Part shown: piece by piece, positions 16,327 to 24,690 of the stretch
Numbering within the stretch: position 1 is the stretch's first letter
Layout of the letters: each line of letters opens with the position of its first letter
Assembly: GCA_021787335.1 (NCBI GenBank)
Contig: JAJYMC010000041.1
Coordinates: 1-64,000 of the forward strand
Source: Bacillota bacterium
Lineage (GTDB): Bacteria > Bacillota > Sulfobacillia > JAJYWN01 > JAJZPE01
Direction of reading: 5' to 3'
DNA: 64,000 bases
Position numbers and translations under genes: made by a program
Notes under the pieces: generated by a model
Told to the model about the DNA's origin: nothing
The model's input: the letters and a program-made list of their open reading frames with translations, nothing else
The model's database searches: none

Positions 16327-17837
16327 TCGCTCCTGAGCACCTCCTGCGGGGTGAGTTGGACCGCGCGGGTGGCCGGGACAAGGCCGAAGAGGAGGCCCAT
16401 GGCCAGGGCGCCGCCGATGACCCGCCAGGCGTCGGCGCCCACCCGGGCAAGGACGGCGGCGGGTTCCGCGTGGGCGGTGACCAGGGTCCACAGAGCGAAC
16501 GGGTAGACGGCAAGGTAGCCGAGGCCGGCCCCGATGATGGAGACGGCCGCGCTCTCGGCCAGGACCATGACGACGACATCGACCCCGCGGGCCCCGACCG
16601 CCCGCAGGATGCCAATCTCACGGCGCCTGCCGGCCATCACCGTGGTCAGGTTGACGGCGATGAGGATGGACGCCAGGAGGTACATGAGGACCGCCATCAG
16701 CGAGTCGGCCTTGATGGGCAGGGCGACCCGGCCAGGGTCATGTCCGCCGAGGGCCGTCGCCGCTTCGTCCACCGCCGTGCTGATGGTGAAGCCGGGAAGG
16801 GCCTCCCGCAGTCCCGTCGCGACTTCCTCGAGACGGGCGATGCCGTCGAGGGTGACGGCCACCTCGGTGACCGGGATGGGCGGGCGCCCGCCGCTCTCCG
16901 CGTAGATGGTCGCAAAGGTGGCCCGTGGGATGTAGACGAAGGGCGTCGAGCCGGTCCACTCGTTGCCGGCGCCCCTCTCGGTGGGGCCCGAGGCCAGGGC
17001 CCGTGCGTCGACCACGGTGAACTCATAGACCCGGCCGCGTGAGTGGTCGAAGACCAGCCGGTCGCCGTTGCCGTCCGAAGCGTTGCCGTCCGAAGCGTTG
17101 CCTTCCGAGGCGATGGCCGGCACGGTCAGGCGGAGGGTCGAGCCGACCCTGAGCCCGGCCAGGGCGCCGGGCAGAATAGGGTTGCGGAAGCCGGCCCGGC
17201 TCGCGTCGACCACGGCCACAAGGCGCCCCTCGTCGCCCGGCGTCAGGTCCCGACCGGCGGTGATCAGCGAGGCGAAGTCGTCGGCGGCCGAGGCGGAGCC
17301 TCTGGGCACCGCGCCGGCCCCCGGGTCTGCCGCCCTGAGCACCGACATCGCCCCGAAGGTGACGCCGGCCAGGTCCGGGTTCGACCGGGTCTCGAAGGCC
17401 GGGAGGGCATAGACGGGACGGACCGAGACCACGTGCCCCTTGGTCCCGAGCGCGGCGGCTACGGGGGCGGGGTCGAACCACGGCCCGCGGCCGTCGGCGG
17501 CCTTGAGGGCCCCACCGGTGTAGAGACCGGGCCGGAAGACGATGGACGTCCCGACGTCGTCCGGGTCCCAGGTGGCCAGGGACAGCTCGCCGGCGCCGGC
17601 CAGCGACGCGCGGGAGAAGGCGTAGCGCCCCGCGCGCACGACGAGATCACCGCCGATGACCCGGCGGGCGGCCAGGTCCTTCTCGGCCGGGTAACCCTGG
17701 GCCAGGGTCAGATTGGCCGACAGGATGGCCGCGGCCAGGGCCATGGCCCCGATGGCCAGGGCGCTCTGACCCAGGTTGCGTCTGAGGTTGGTCAGGCCGA
17801 GCCCGACGAAGGTCATCACGGCCGCAGACCCCCACAT
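16323..17837 (-). CDS. FtsX/MacB-type ABC transporter permease, first subunit
   Basis: 504 residues with the same architecture as its downstream partner: N-terminal helix (LALAAAILSANLTL region follows LRRNLGQSALAIGAM), a periplasm-side domain to about residue 365, and three C-terminal helices containing AGRRREIGILRAVGARGVDVVV and a final TPQEVLRSE. A second ATG, seven codons in at 17816, has a comparable ribosome site and could be the true start. Residues near 255-265 contain a three-fold NASDG-type repeat from a 15-base DNA repeat. The pair probably forms a heterodimeric permease. Confidence 0.85.
   Translation of the reverse strand: MWGSAAVMTFVGLGLTNLRRNLGQSALAIGAMALAAAILSANLTLAQGYPAEKDLAARRVIGGDLVVRAGRYAFSRASLAGAGELSLATWDPDDVGTSIVFRPGLYTGGALKAADGRGPWFDPAPVAAALGTKGHVVSVRPVYALPAFETRSNPDLAGVTFGAMSVLRAADPGAGAVPRGSASAADDFASLITAGRDLTPGDEGRLVAVVDASRAGFRNPILPGALAGLRVGSTLRLTVPAIASEGNASDGNASDGNGDRLVFDHSRGRVYEFTVVDARALASGPTERGAGNEWTGSTPFVYIPRATFATIYAESGGRPPIPVTEVAVTLDGIARLEEVATGLREALPGFTISTAVDEAATALGGHDPGRVALPIKADSLMAVLMYLLASILIAVNLTTVMAGRRREIGILRAVGARGVDVVVMVLAESAAVSIIGAGLGYLAVYPFALWTLVTAHAEPAAVLARVGADAWRVIGGALAMGLLFGLVPATRAVQLTPQEVLRSE
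17066..17110. repeat. 15-base in-frame tandem repeat in an FtsX-type gene
   Basis: Three copies of CGTTGCCGTCCGAAG (the third with two changes) encode SDGNA-type units on the minus strand, in the exposed domain of the permease. The length is a multiple of three, so reading frame is kept. Confidence 0.85.
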
Positions 17838-17943
17838 CCGTCGACCCGCGGCAGGACTCGGGCGCCGCGGGTCGAACCGCTAATCGGTTGGCCTTGCCCA
17901 TGACAGAGCGACACACACCACGTAAAGGAGACCTGTCCATCCG

Positions 17944-19113
17944 ATGAGAGACATCGAAGCCGTCCGCCGGGACTTCCCCGTCCTGTCTCGCTGCACCTAC
18001 CTGAACACCGGGACCCTTGGTCCCAGCCCCGAACCGGTCAACCGCAAGCTCGTCGACCTCTATCTCGAATGGGAGCACGGCGGCCCGGGCCACCCGGACA
18101 ACTACGGGCGGATGCACGAGGCCACGAACCCGGTCCGCGCGCGGCTCGCCGCCTGGCTCGGGGTGGCCCCCGAGGAACTGGCCTTCACCGCCAACGCCAC
18201 CGACGGCGTGGACATCGTCGCCTGGGGCCTCGACTGGCGCGAGGGCGACGAGGTCCTCATCAGCGACCAGGAGCACCCGGCCGTCTTCGTCCCCTGGCTG
18301 TGGTTGGCGCGCCGCCTGGGGATCAAGACGAAGGTGGTCAAGCTCAGCAACGACCCGCGGGTGACCCTGGCCAATGTGGAGCGGGCGATCACGGCACGCA
18401 CGCGGCTCCTGGCCTTCAGCCACGCCACCTCGATGACCGGGCTGCGCCTTCCGGTGGCCGACATCTCCCGCCTGTGCCACGACCGCGGCGTCCTCGTCAT
18501 GTACGATGGGGCCCAGACCTGCGGCCAGTTCCGCGTGAACATCCCGGCCACGGGGGCCGACTTCTACAGCCTCAACGGCCACAAGTGGATGCTCGGGCCG
18601 GTCGGCACGGGCGCCGTCTATGTCCGCCGTGACCTGCAGGACCGGGTCCGCCCGAGTTGGGTCGGGGGCGGCTCGACCAGCGTCTGCGATTACCCCGAGG
18701 TCGGCCGGTTCGAGTTCCACGATTCGGCCCTCAAGTATGAGTTCGCCACGCGCCCCTGGCACATCCTTGTGGGCTGGGGTTACGCCCTGGACTACCTCGA
18801 CAACCTGGGCTGGCCGGAGATCGAGGCCCGCGTGCGGAAGCTGGCCGCGCTGCTCAAGGAGCGCCTGGCGGCCATCCCGGGGGTCGAGGTCCTCTCACCG
18901 ACCGACCCGGACGGGGCGACCGGCCTCTCCAGCTTCACCCTGGCCGGCTGGCCGTTCGAGAAGCTCTACGAGGCCCTGAAGAAGGACGGCGTGATCAGCC
19001 GGCCGGTCGCCGAGCTCAACGCGTTGCGGTTGTCGACCCATTTCTACAACACCGAGGAAGAGGTCGACCGGGCCGCGGCGATCATCGCCAAGGCGGCCAA
19101 GGCTGGGGCCTGA
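17944..19113 (+). CDS. class V aminotransferase (isopenicillin-N epimerase/cysteine desulfurase-like)
   Basis: 389 residues with a fold-type I PLP core: YLNTGTLGPSP near the N-terminus, FTANATDGVDIVAWGL (phosphate-binding region), HATSMTGLRLPVADIS, VMYDGAQTCGQF (Asp that pairs with the pyridine nitrogen) and NGHKWMLGPVGTGAVYVRR, where the Lys forms the aldimine. It lacks the mobile cysteine loop of NifS/IscS enzymes, so it is more like the epimerase or kynureninase-type members; the substrate is not deducible. AAAGGAGA precedes the ATG. It is followed by a strong terminator and has no operon partner. Confidence 0.88.
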   Translation: MRDIEAVRRDFPVLSRCTYLNTGTLGPSPEPVNRKLVDLYLEWEHGGPGHPDNYGRMHEATNPVRARLAAWLGVAPEELAFTANATDGVDIVAWGLDWREGDEVLISDQEHPAVFVPWLWLARRLGIKTKVVKLSNDPRVTLANVERAITARTRLLAFSHATSMTGLRLPVADISRLCHDRGVLVMYDGAQTCGQFRVNIPATGADFYSLNGHKWMLGPVGTGAVYVRRDLQDRVRPSWVGGGSTSVCDYPEVGRFEFHDSALKYEFATRPWHILVGWGYALDYLDNLGWPEIEARVRKLAALLKERLAAIPGVEVLSPTDPDGATGLSSFTLAGWPFEKLYEALKKDGVISRPVAELNALRLSTHFYNTEEEVDRAAAIIAKAAKAGA

Positions 19114-19185
19114 GAGGGCTCGTCCGCACCTCTGGTACGGGCGGCTTCCCTTCCAGGTTTCCCCGCCGCGGTCCCACAAAAGCCA

Positions 19186-19215
19186 AGAAGGCGGGAGCGA
19201 TCGCTCCCGCCTTCT
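19186..19215. terminator. bidirectional intrinsic terminator
   Basis: A 30-base perfect palindrome made of AGAAGGCGGGAGCGA and its complement, followed by CCTCTTT on the plus strand and TTGGCTTTTG on the minus strand. It ends the aminotransferase gene and, from the other side, the 31-residue peptide gene. Confidence 0.85.
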
Positions 19216-19228
19216 CCTCTTTCGGGTG

Positions 19229-19324
19229 TCAGGACTTCTTGTCCGTCTTTTCCTTAGGACCGAACACGAGGGACAGAAGCACGATCACGGTCATCAGAGC
19301 CATGATTCCCAAGAGCTTAAGCAC
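19229..19324 (-). CDS. 31-residue single-helix membrane peptide downstream of ahbD
   Basis: A GTG start with AGGGGAGG about nine bases upstream opens a 31-codon frame ending in TGA. The product has a hydrophobic helix (residues 1-22, LLGIMALMTVIVLLSLVF) and a charged tail (GPKEKTDKKS), so an N-out or N-in single-pass membrane peptide is expected. It lies 176 bases downstream of ahbD on the same strand and is bounded by the palindromic terminator at 19186-19215. Small single-helix subunits accompany haem-bearing oxidases and cytochrome assembly complexes (CydX, CcmD), but I see no sequence identity with them. Function unknown. Confidence 0.6.
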   Translation of the reverse strand: MLKLLGIMALMTVIVLLSLVFGPKEKTDKKS

Positions 19325-19500
19325 GACGTTTTCGCCTCCCCTTGGTGTGTTGATGGTGGGAAAATTGTGGTGAACCAACCGGCTCTCGGCCAAAACGACT
19401 GGTTCGCTTTCGAGGGCCGCATTCCTCCTAGGAATACGCCGGTAACCCTGGAAAGGTTTCGTCTTTACCTACCGCTGGGTTGTGTCTGGCGGCACTAGGC

Positions 19501-20721
19501 CTAGGCCTTGGCGGCCCGCGCCTCGCCGCCTTCTCGGCCCTCGCGGCGGCTGTCGGTCCCCGGCTGGTAGAGGCAGAACGGTTCCTCGTCGAGGTAGTCG
19601 CCGGTGACGCCGTAGGCCCGCGCCCGGCAGCCCTCGCAGACGTTGCGGTACTCGCAGACGCCGCACTTCCCCTTGAGCTTGGTCACGTCACGCAGGTCCA
19701 GGAAGACCGGGGACGACTCCCAGATCTCCTTGAGCGGCTGCCGCTTGACGTCCCCGGCCTCGATGGGCAGGTAGCCGCAGGGTTGCACGCGACCGGTGTG
19801 GGAGATGAACATGACACCGGTGCCGGCCAGGCAGCCCTTGGTCATGGCGGCCAGGCCATGGGTCTGCGGGGTGATGGTCACGCCCTCGGCCTTCGCCCGC
19901 TGGCGCATAACCCGGAAGTAGTGCGGGGCGCAGGTCGCCTTGAACTCGATGGGCGCCTTGCGCGACGCGTCGTAGAGCCACGACAGGACGCGCTCGTACT
20001 CATCGGCCGGGACCATCTGGCGATCGGCGATCTCCAGGCCGCAGCCGACCGGGACGAGCATGAAGATGTGCAGGGCGTCGGCTCCGTGCTCCAGAGCGAG
20101 CTTGAGGATGTCCTCCAGCTCGCGGACGTTGTGCTTGGCGATGGACGTGTTGAATTGCAGGCTCATCCCGCGCTTCTTCAGCCGGTCGAAGCCGGCCAGG
20201 GCCGCGTCGAAGCTGCCGGGCAGGCCGCGGAAAGAGTCGTGGGTCTGGGCGTTGGCCCCATCGATGCTGATGCTGACCCGCTTGACGCCGGTGGCCACGA
20301 TGCGGTCGGCCGTGGCGTCGTCGACGAGGGTGCCGTTGGTGGCCAGGGCCACGCGAAGGCCCTTGCCGTTGGCGTAGGTGGCGATGTCGAAGACGTCCGG
20401 CCGGTAGAGCGGCTCACCGCCGGTGAGGATGAGGATGGGACTGGCGAACTCGGCGATCTGGTCGACCAGGCCGAAGGCCTCGGCCGTGGTCAGCTCGTCG
20501 GGCGAGCGCTGGGCCTGGGCCGTGGCCCGGCAGTGGACGCACTTCAGGTTGCAGCCGTCGGTCAGCTCCCAGAAAAGCACGCGGAGCTGATTGGCCTTGT
20601 TACGGCGGAACTCGACCGCGTCGGCCTCACCCATGTGCTCGCCGTGGGCGCGGGCTTCCTTGATGTCGGCGTAGCCGGGATGGCCGCCCGGGTGGCCGCC
20701 TTGCTTGCTTTCGTCAGCCAT
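19501..20721 (-). CDS. ahbD: AhbD-like radical SAM haem synthase (Fe-coproporphyrin III decarboxylase)
   Basis: 406 residues. The radical SAM cluster motif CNLKCVHC uses Cys57, Cys61 and Cys64, preceded by LFWELTDG, and TGGEPLYRPD binds SAM. The C-terminal part has the auxiliary-cluster cysteines GRVQPCGY, GKCGVCEYRNVCEGCRARA and FCLYQ, as in AhbD/NirJ2. The family decarboxylates two propionates of iron-coproporphyrin III to vinyl groups, the last step of siroheme-dependent haem synthesis. The first 30 residues are His/Gly-rich and may bind metal. It starts three bases after ahbC ends, so the two are one operon. A PqqE/SPASM peptide-modifying role is the alternative, but pairing with AhbC argues against it. 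Confidence 0.85.
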   Translation of the reverse strand: MADESKQGGHPGGHPGYADIKEARAHGEHMGEADAVEFRRNKANQLRVLFWELTDGCNLKCVHCRATAQAQRSPDELTTAEAFGLVDQIAEFASPILILTGGEPLYRPDVFDIATYANGKGLRVALATNGTLVDDATADRIVATGVKRVSISIDGANAQTHDSFRGLPGSFDAALAGFDRLKKRGMSLQFNTSIAKHNVRELEDILKLALEHGADALHIFMLVPVGCGLEIADRQMVPADEYERVLSWLYDASRKAPIEFKATCAPHYFRVMRQRAKAEGVTITPQTHGLAAMTKGCLAGTGVMFISHTGRVQPCGYLPIEAGDVKRQPLKEIWESSPVFLDLRDVTKLKGKCGVCEYRNVCEGCRARAYGVTGDYLDEEPFCLYQPGTDSRREGREGGEARAAKA

Positions 20722-20724
20722 GTC

Positions 20725-21936
20725 TTACTTCGCCCCCGTGGCGGCCGCGGTCCCGCCGAGGCCGATCTCCTCGTCCGTCAGATAGCAGGCCGGGTCGGAC
20801 TCCCAGAAGTCGCCGTAAGCCGCTTCGGCCCGGGCCCGGAAGTTGCCGTTGCAGAGGTCGAGCCACTTACACTTGGCGCAGCGCCCCTTGAGCAGACCCT
20901 TGCGGTCCTTGAGCCCCTTCAGGGTCGGGTTCGAGAGGTCGGTCCAAATGTCGCCGAACTTGCGCTCACGGACGTTGCCGAAGGTGTGGCTGGTGGTGAA
21001 CTGGTCCGGGTGGACATAGCCCAGGTTGTCGACGTTGGCGATGGCGACGCCGGTGTTGTTGCCCCCGTTGAACTCCAGGAGGGTCAGGGCGTCGGCGGCC
21101 CGCGCCGGGTCCTCCTTGAGCAGGCGCATGTACAGGTAGATGGCGTCAGCGTGGTTGTCGACGGTCAGGATGTCCTTCTCGAGGCCACGGGCATGCATGG
21201 CGCGGACGCGGTCGATGATGAGGTCGACGACCTTGCGGGTCTCCTCGTGGCTGAGATCGTCCTTGGAGATGCCCTCGCCGCGGCCGGCGTAGACCAGATG
21301 ATAGAAGCAGGCCCGCGGGATGCCTTCCTTCTCGATGAGGTCGAAGATGGGGCCGACGTCCTTGTAGTTGTGGTTGGTCACGGTGAAGCGCAGGCCGACC
21401 TTCTGGTTGATGGCCAGGCAGTTGCGGATGCCGGCGAGGGCCAACTCATAGGCGCCCTTGTGGCCGCGGAACTTGTCGTTATGCTCGCCGATGCCGTCCA
21501 GGCTTACGCCGACGTAGGAGAAGCCGGCCTCCTTGACCTGCCGGGCCTTCTCGGGGGTGATCAGCGTGCCGTTGGTGGAGATGACCGTGCGGATGCCCTT
21601 CTCCTTGGCATAGGCGCCAAGCTCGAAGAGGTCGGGGCGGATGAACGGCTCACCGCCGGAGAACAGGAGGACCGGCACGCGAAACTCGGCCAGGTCGTCG
21701 ATGAACCGGCGGGCCTCCTCGGTCGTCATCTCGTTCGGGTACTCGTGGTTCTCGGATTCGGCGTAGCAGTGCACGCAGTGAAGGTTGCAGCGCCGGGTCG
21801 AAGTCCAGACGACCACCGGCCGCTTGTCCACGGCGAACTGAAGCATGTTCGCCGGCAGCTTGGCCGTCTCCCGGTTATAGCGGAGGGTGTCGCCCGCGGT
21901 GACTGTCCCGCAGAGGAGTTTGGAGAATCCGATCAA
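20725..21936 (-). CDS. ahbC: AhbC-like radical SAM enzyme (12,18-didecarboxysiroheme deacetylase)
   Basis: 403 residues. The N-terminus SKLLCGT followed by LRYNR and VVVWTSTRRCNLHCVHCYA (Cys50, Cys54, Cys57) is characteristic of AhbC/NirJ1. SGGEPFIRPD is the SAM-binding motif and the C-terminal cysteines (RCAKCKWLDLCNGNFRARAE, PACYL) hold a second cluster. The enzyme removes two acetate side chains from didecarboxysiroheme to give iron-coproporphyrin III. Start TTG at 21936 follows GGGAGGCGG. A good promoter lies 90 bases upstream. Earlier pathway genes (siroheme synthesis, ahbA/B) are not in the window. Confidence 0.88.
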   Translation of the reverse strand: MIGFSKLLCGTVTAGDTLRYNRETAKLPANMLQFAVDKRPVVVWTSTRRCNLHCVHCYAESENHEYPNEMTTEEARRFIDDLAEFRVPVLLFSGGEPFIRPDLFELGAYAKEKGIRTVISTNGTLITPEKARQVKEAGFSYVGVSLDGIGEHNDKFRGHKGAYELALAGIRNCLAINQKVGLRFTVTNHNYKDVGPIFDLIEKEGIPRACFYHLVYAGRGEGISKDDLSHEETRKVVDLIIDRVRAMHARGLEKDILTVDNHADAIYLYMRLLKEDPARAADALTLLEFNGGNNTGVAIANVDNLGYVHPDQFTTSHTFGNVRERKFGDIWTDLSNPTLKGLKDRKGLLKGRCAKCKWLDLCNGNFRARAEAAYGDFWESDPACYLTDEEIGLGGTAAATGAK

Positions 21937-22023
21937 GGTGTCCGCCTCCCGTCAGCCTAATGCCCGTTTTCACAATCCTGGGTCCACAAAAGCAACATAA
22001 AACAAGCCTATGGCACCTTTCTA

Positions 22024-22052
22024 ATGATAACCTCCTGGGCAGGGCAAGTCAA
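22024..22052 (-). promoter_or_regulatory. sigma-A-type promoter of ahbC-ahbD
   Basis: On the minus strand TTGACT (22052-22047) and TATCAT (22029-22024) are separated by 17 bases. The start codon of ahbC is about 80 bases further on, leaving room for an untranslated leader. Confidence 0.65.
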
Positions 22053-22104
22053 CCAGCGACGACGCGGCAATCGGTGAGGATTGGGTGAGAGAATCTTAAC
22101 GAAA

Positions 22105-22127
22105 AGGCCCGGTGGCCGGCGGGCCTG
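22105..22127 (-). terminator. intrinsic terminator of the multidrug pump gene
   Basis: AGGCCCG and CGGGCCT arms, extended by weaker pairs inside, are followed on the minus strand by TTTTCGTT, 40 bases beyond the pump stop codon. Confidence 0.65.
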
Positions 22128-22167
22128 ATGGTCCAAGGAGATCGTGGAGCCGTGGATCAGCGAAGCC

Positions 22168-23832
22168 TCACTCGGCCTGCGACGGGGCCGCGGCCGGGGT
22201 CTCGGCCTCGACGGCCGCCTCGGGGGTATGGTGCGAGCGCCGCAGCGGGATCTCCCGGATGAAGACGGTGACCACGAAGCCGGCGATGAGGAAGACGATG
22301 CCGACCATGAAGAGGCCCGTGATCGAGGTCGCCAGGCTCTGCCGGATGGCCTCCATCAGCTGCTTGAAGAGGGCCATCCCCTGCGGGCCGAACTGGGCGA
22401 AGGCCTGCTGGATCTGAGCCGTGGCCTGGGGGGCCAGCAGGATCTGCGGGTTCTCCAGCAGGGCCAGCTTGTCGCCGGCCGCGCCGACCAGGGTGGCCGG
22501 CAGGTTGGCCTGCAGGGCCGAGTTGAAGTGGTTGGTCATCAGCGTGCCGAGGACGGCGACGCCGATGGTCCCGCCGACTGAGCGGAAGAACTGCAGGCTG
22601 GCCGTGACCTCGCCGAGCCGCTTGAAGGGGAACGCGTTCTGGACGACGATGGTGAACAGGCTCATCTGGACGCCCAGGCCGAGCCCGGTGATGATCATGT
22701 TGCGAATGACGATGGCGTTGGTGGCGTTGACCGTCATCCTGGCGTTGAGGTACATGCCGAAGATGGCGATGACGAAGCCCACCAGCGAGATGATGCGGTA
22801 GCGGCCGGTCCGCGAGAGGAGCAGCCCGCCGATGATGCTGGAGGCCATGAAGCCGAGCATCATCGGGGTCATCACGGCGCCCGAGTTGGTGGCCGTGGTG
22901 CCGATCACGCCCTGGACGAAGAGCGGCAGGTACATGATGGCGCCGAACATCCCCGCGCTGATGACGAACGAGGCGATGACCGACACGGTGAAGATGTTCT
23001 CCCTGAAGAGGCTCGGGCTGATGATGGGTTCGGCCGCCCGCCCTTCGGCGACGAAGAAGACGACCCACATCACGGCGGAGAAGGCGAACAGCCCGATGAT
23101 CTGGGCCGACTTCCAGGCGTACTCGGTGCCGGCCCAGCTGAAGGCGAGGAGCATCGGGACCGCCGCGGCGAGGAGCATGGCCGCGCCGCCGTAGTCGATG
23201 GCGTGCTGCTGACGCCGCGCCTGCGCCGGGATGGCCAGCAGGCCGACGATGATGGCCAGGAGGCCGACCGGCAGGTTGACGTAGAAGACCCACTGCCAGC
23301 CCCAGTTGTCGGTGATCCAGCCGCCGAGGGTCGGGCCGACGATGGTGGCCAGACCGAAGACGGCCATCATCAGGCCCTGCCACTTGCCGCGCTCGGCCGG
23401 CGGGAAGACGTCACCGATGATCGACTGCATGACCGGCATCATCGCCCCGGCGCCCAGACCCTGGATCCCGCGGAAGATGATGAGCTGGGCCATGGTGTGG
23501 CTGTGTCCGGACAGGAACGAGCCGACGAGGAACAGCGACAGGCCGATGGCGAAGAACGGCTTGCGGCCGTAAACGTCGGAGAGACGTCCGTAGAGTGGGA
23601 CGGTCGCCGTCGAGGTCAGCATGTAGGCGGTGAAGACCCAGGCGTAGTGCTGGAGTCCGTTGAGGTCGGCGACGATGCGGGGCATGGCCGTCCCGACCAC
23701 CGTCTGGTCGAGGGCCGAGAGGAGCATGCCGAGCATGGTCGCGACGATGACCATGACCAGCCGGCCGGGAGCGAGGGTCCGCAGCCCGATGGGCTGGTCG
23801 AGTTCATGCGTTTCAAGGGTCGGTGATTCCAA
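22168..23832 (-). CDS. EmrB/QacA-type multidrug transporter (14 TM, DHA2 family)
   Basis: About 554 residues with 14 hydrophobic helices. Motifs LDQTVVGTAMPRIVADL (DHA2 motif D1), GRLSDVYGRKPFF (motif A), FRGIQGLGAGAMMPV (motif B) and GPTLGGWITDNWGWQWVFYVNLP (motif C) place it in the proton-coupled EmrB/QacA group. The TTG at 23832 is preferred because GGAGG precedes it; the frame stays open to an ATG at 23922 and an ATG pair at 23856/23853. It overlaps the 3' end of the MarR gene, so the two are one transcript and the pump is probably repressed by that regulator. Confidence 0.88.
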   Translation of the reverse strand: MESPTLETHELDQPIGLRTLAPGRLVMVIVATMLGMLLSALDQTVVGTAMPRIVADLNGLQHYAWVFTAYMLTSTATVPLYGRLSDVYGRKPFFAIGLSLFLVGSFLSGHSHTMAQLIIFRGIQGLGAGAMMPVMQSIIGDVFPPAERGKWQGLMMAVFGLATIVGPTLGGWITDNWGWQWVFYVNLPVGLLAIIVGLLAIPAQARRQQHAIDYGGAAMLLAAAVPMLLAFSWAGTEYAWKSAQIIGLFAFSAVMWVVFFVAEGRAAEPIISPSLFRENIFTVSVIASFVISAGMFGAIMYLPLFVQGVIGTTATNSGAVMTPMMLGFMASSIIGGLLLSRTGRYRIISLVGFVIAIFGMYLNARMTVNATNAIVIRNMIITGLGLGVQMSLFTIVVQNAFPFKRLGEVTASLQFFRSVGGTIGVAVLGTLMTNHFNSALQANLPATLVGAAGDKLALLENPQILLAPQATAQIQQAFAQFGPQGMALFKQLMEAIRQSLATSITGLFMVGIVFLIAGFVVTVFIREIPLRRSHHTPEAAVEAETPAAAPSQAE

Positions 23833-24355
23833 TGGTTCTCCCTCCGATTTCATCATCAGCGGCGGCGGGGTGTTCGGCGTCGCCGGCAGGCTTCCGCGTT
23901 TCGGCCTGCCCTTGCGCGTCATCCTCGATGGCCGCGGCCAGGGCCTGCAGCCCGCGCTGAAGGGCGCTCAGGTCGCCGTCGGTCATGGCGGCCAGCCAAC
24001 GTTCCAGGGACTCGCGGCCCCCGTGACGCATGTTGGCCACCAGGTCAGTACCTTCTTTGCTGAGTGAAGCGATGGTCCGGCGGCGATCCTCGGGGTCCTC
24101 GCTGCGGGCCACCCAACCCTGGCGGACCAGGCGGTCGACCAGGAGGCTGGCAGTCGGTTCGCCGACACCGAGCCGTTCGGCCAGGCGTCCGATGGTCGCG
24201 CCACCGGACTTGGCCAGGGCGAAGAGCCCTTTGATCTGCCCCATGGTCAGGTCCAAGCCGAGCCAAGCCGGGGCGGCGGCACCCTGGAACGCCACGGCCA
24301 GCCGCTTCATGTTCTGGGCCGTGTCTTGCACGGCCTGCCTGCGCTTTTCGTTCAT
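23813..24355 (-). CDS. MarR-family transcriptional regulator
   Basis: 180 residues with a winged helix: LTMGQIKGLFALAKSGGATIGRLAERLGVGEPTASLLVDRLVRQGW, then the DPEDRRRTIASLSKEG wing, the defining MarR motif. About 40 acidic, Pro-rich residues follow the family end, read out of frame over the start of the pump gene. The ATG at 24355 has GGGTGA upstream; a GTG six codons earlier is possible. An inverted repeat overlapping its promoter is the likely operator, giving autorepression with induction by pump substrates. Confidence 0.88.
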   Translation of the reverse strand: MNEKRRQAVQDTAQNMKRLAVAFQGAAAPAWLGLDLTMGQIKGLFALAKSGGATIGRLAERLGVGEPTASLLVDRLVRQGWVARSEDPEDRRRTIASLSKEGTDLVANMRHGGRESLERWLAAMTDGDLSALQRGLQALAAAIEDDAQGQAETRKPAGDAEHPAAADDEIGGRTIGITDP

Positions 24356-24386
24356 GCAGTCACCCGCTTTCACGTCAACGCCCTAC

Positions 24387-24437
24387 ATCATATAGCAGAA
24401 AGTTTGCCCTGGCAATAATATATTTGCTCCAGGCAAA
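24387..24437 (-). promoter_or_regulatory. MarR-pump promoter with overlapping operator
   Basis: On the minus strand TTGCCA (24415-24410) and TATGAT (24392-24387) are 17 bases apart. An inverted repeat, TTTGCCCTGG at 24403-24412 against CCAGGCAAA at 24429-24437, spans the -35 box, as expected for a MarR repressor site. Confidence 0.65.
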
Positions 24438-24496
24438 GCTTTTTCGGCTCGCTCACGGCCGCGCAACCCATGACCTCTCGAGTGAAAAACAAGAAC

Positions 24497-24530
24497 GGCC
24501 CAGCGCCCTCGAGGAGGAGGGGACTGGGCC
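24497..24530 (-). terminator. intrinsic terminator of the aminopeptidase region
   Basis: GGCCCAG and CTGGGCC arms with further pairing inside, followed on the minus strand by GTTCTTGTTTTT. Confidence 0.7.
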
Positions 24531-24568
24531 ATGAGGGTCGGATCCTGTCGCCAACGGGTCCGATCCTT

Positions 24569-24690
24569 CTATTTGCGAGCAGTGACCAGTGGTTGGAAGA
24601 AGCCGCTTTCGTCGGGCATGAGCCATGTGACCTGGGAAAAATGCGCCTCTTCCAAGAGCCCTCGCAATTCCTCGCGGGTCAAGGCTCGAC
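24569..24690 (-). pseudogene. C-terminal remnant of a SAM-dependent methyltransferase
   Basis: The last 40 codons of this frame read ALTREELRGLLEEAHF then QVTWLMPDESGFFQPLVTARK and stop. This is the usual C-terminus of class I methyltransferases (helix before the last strand, Gly/His-Phe turn, final strand with QPLVxARK). Upstream the same frame is only an antisense-like shadow of the aminopeptidase gene, so the rest of the methyltransferase is missing. The remnant joins the end of the M29 gene out of frame, which points to a deletion or recombination junction near 24680. Family assignment rests on this short segment only. Confidence 0.45.

Noticed and set aside
19501-21936. Radical SAM pair plus small peptide read as a ribosomally made modified-peptide system
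   Set aside because: The enzymes carry AhbC and AhbD signatures, the small peptide lies downstream and has a membrane helix without Cys or a leader-like segment.
19480-21960. 826-residue open frame antisense to ahbC and ahbD
   Set aside because: It is a high-GC shadow: low-complexity Ala/Gly/Asp/Val composition, no motif, and the opposite strand encodes two clear radical SAM enzymes with ribosome sites and a promoter.
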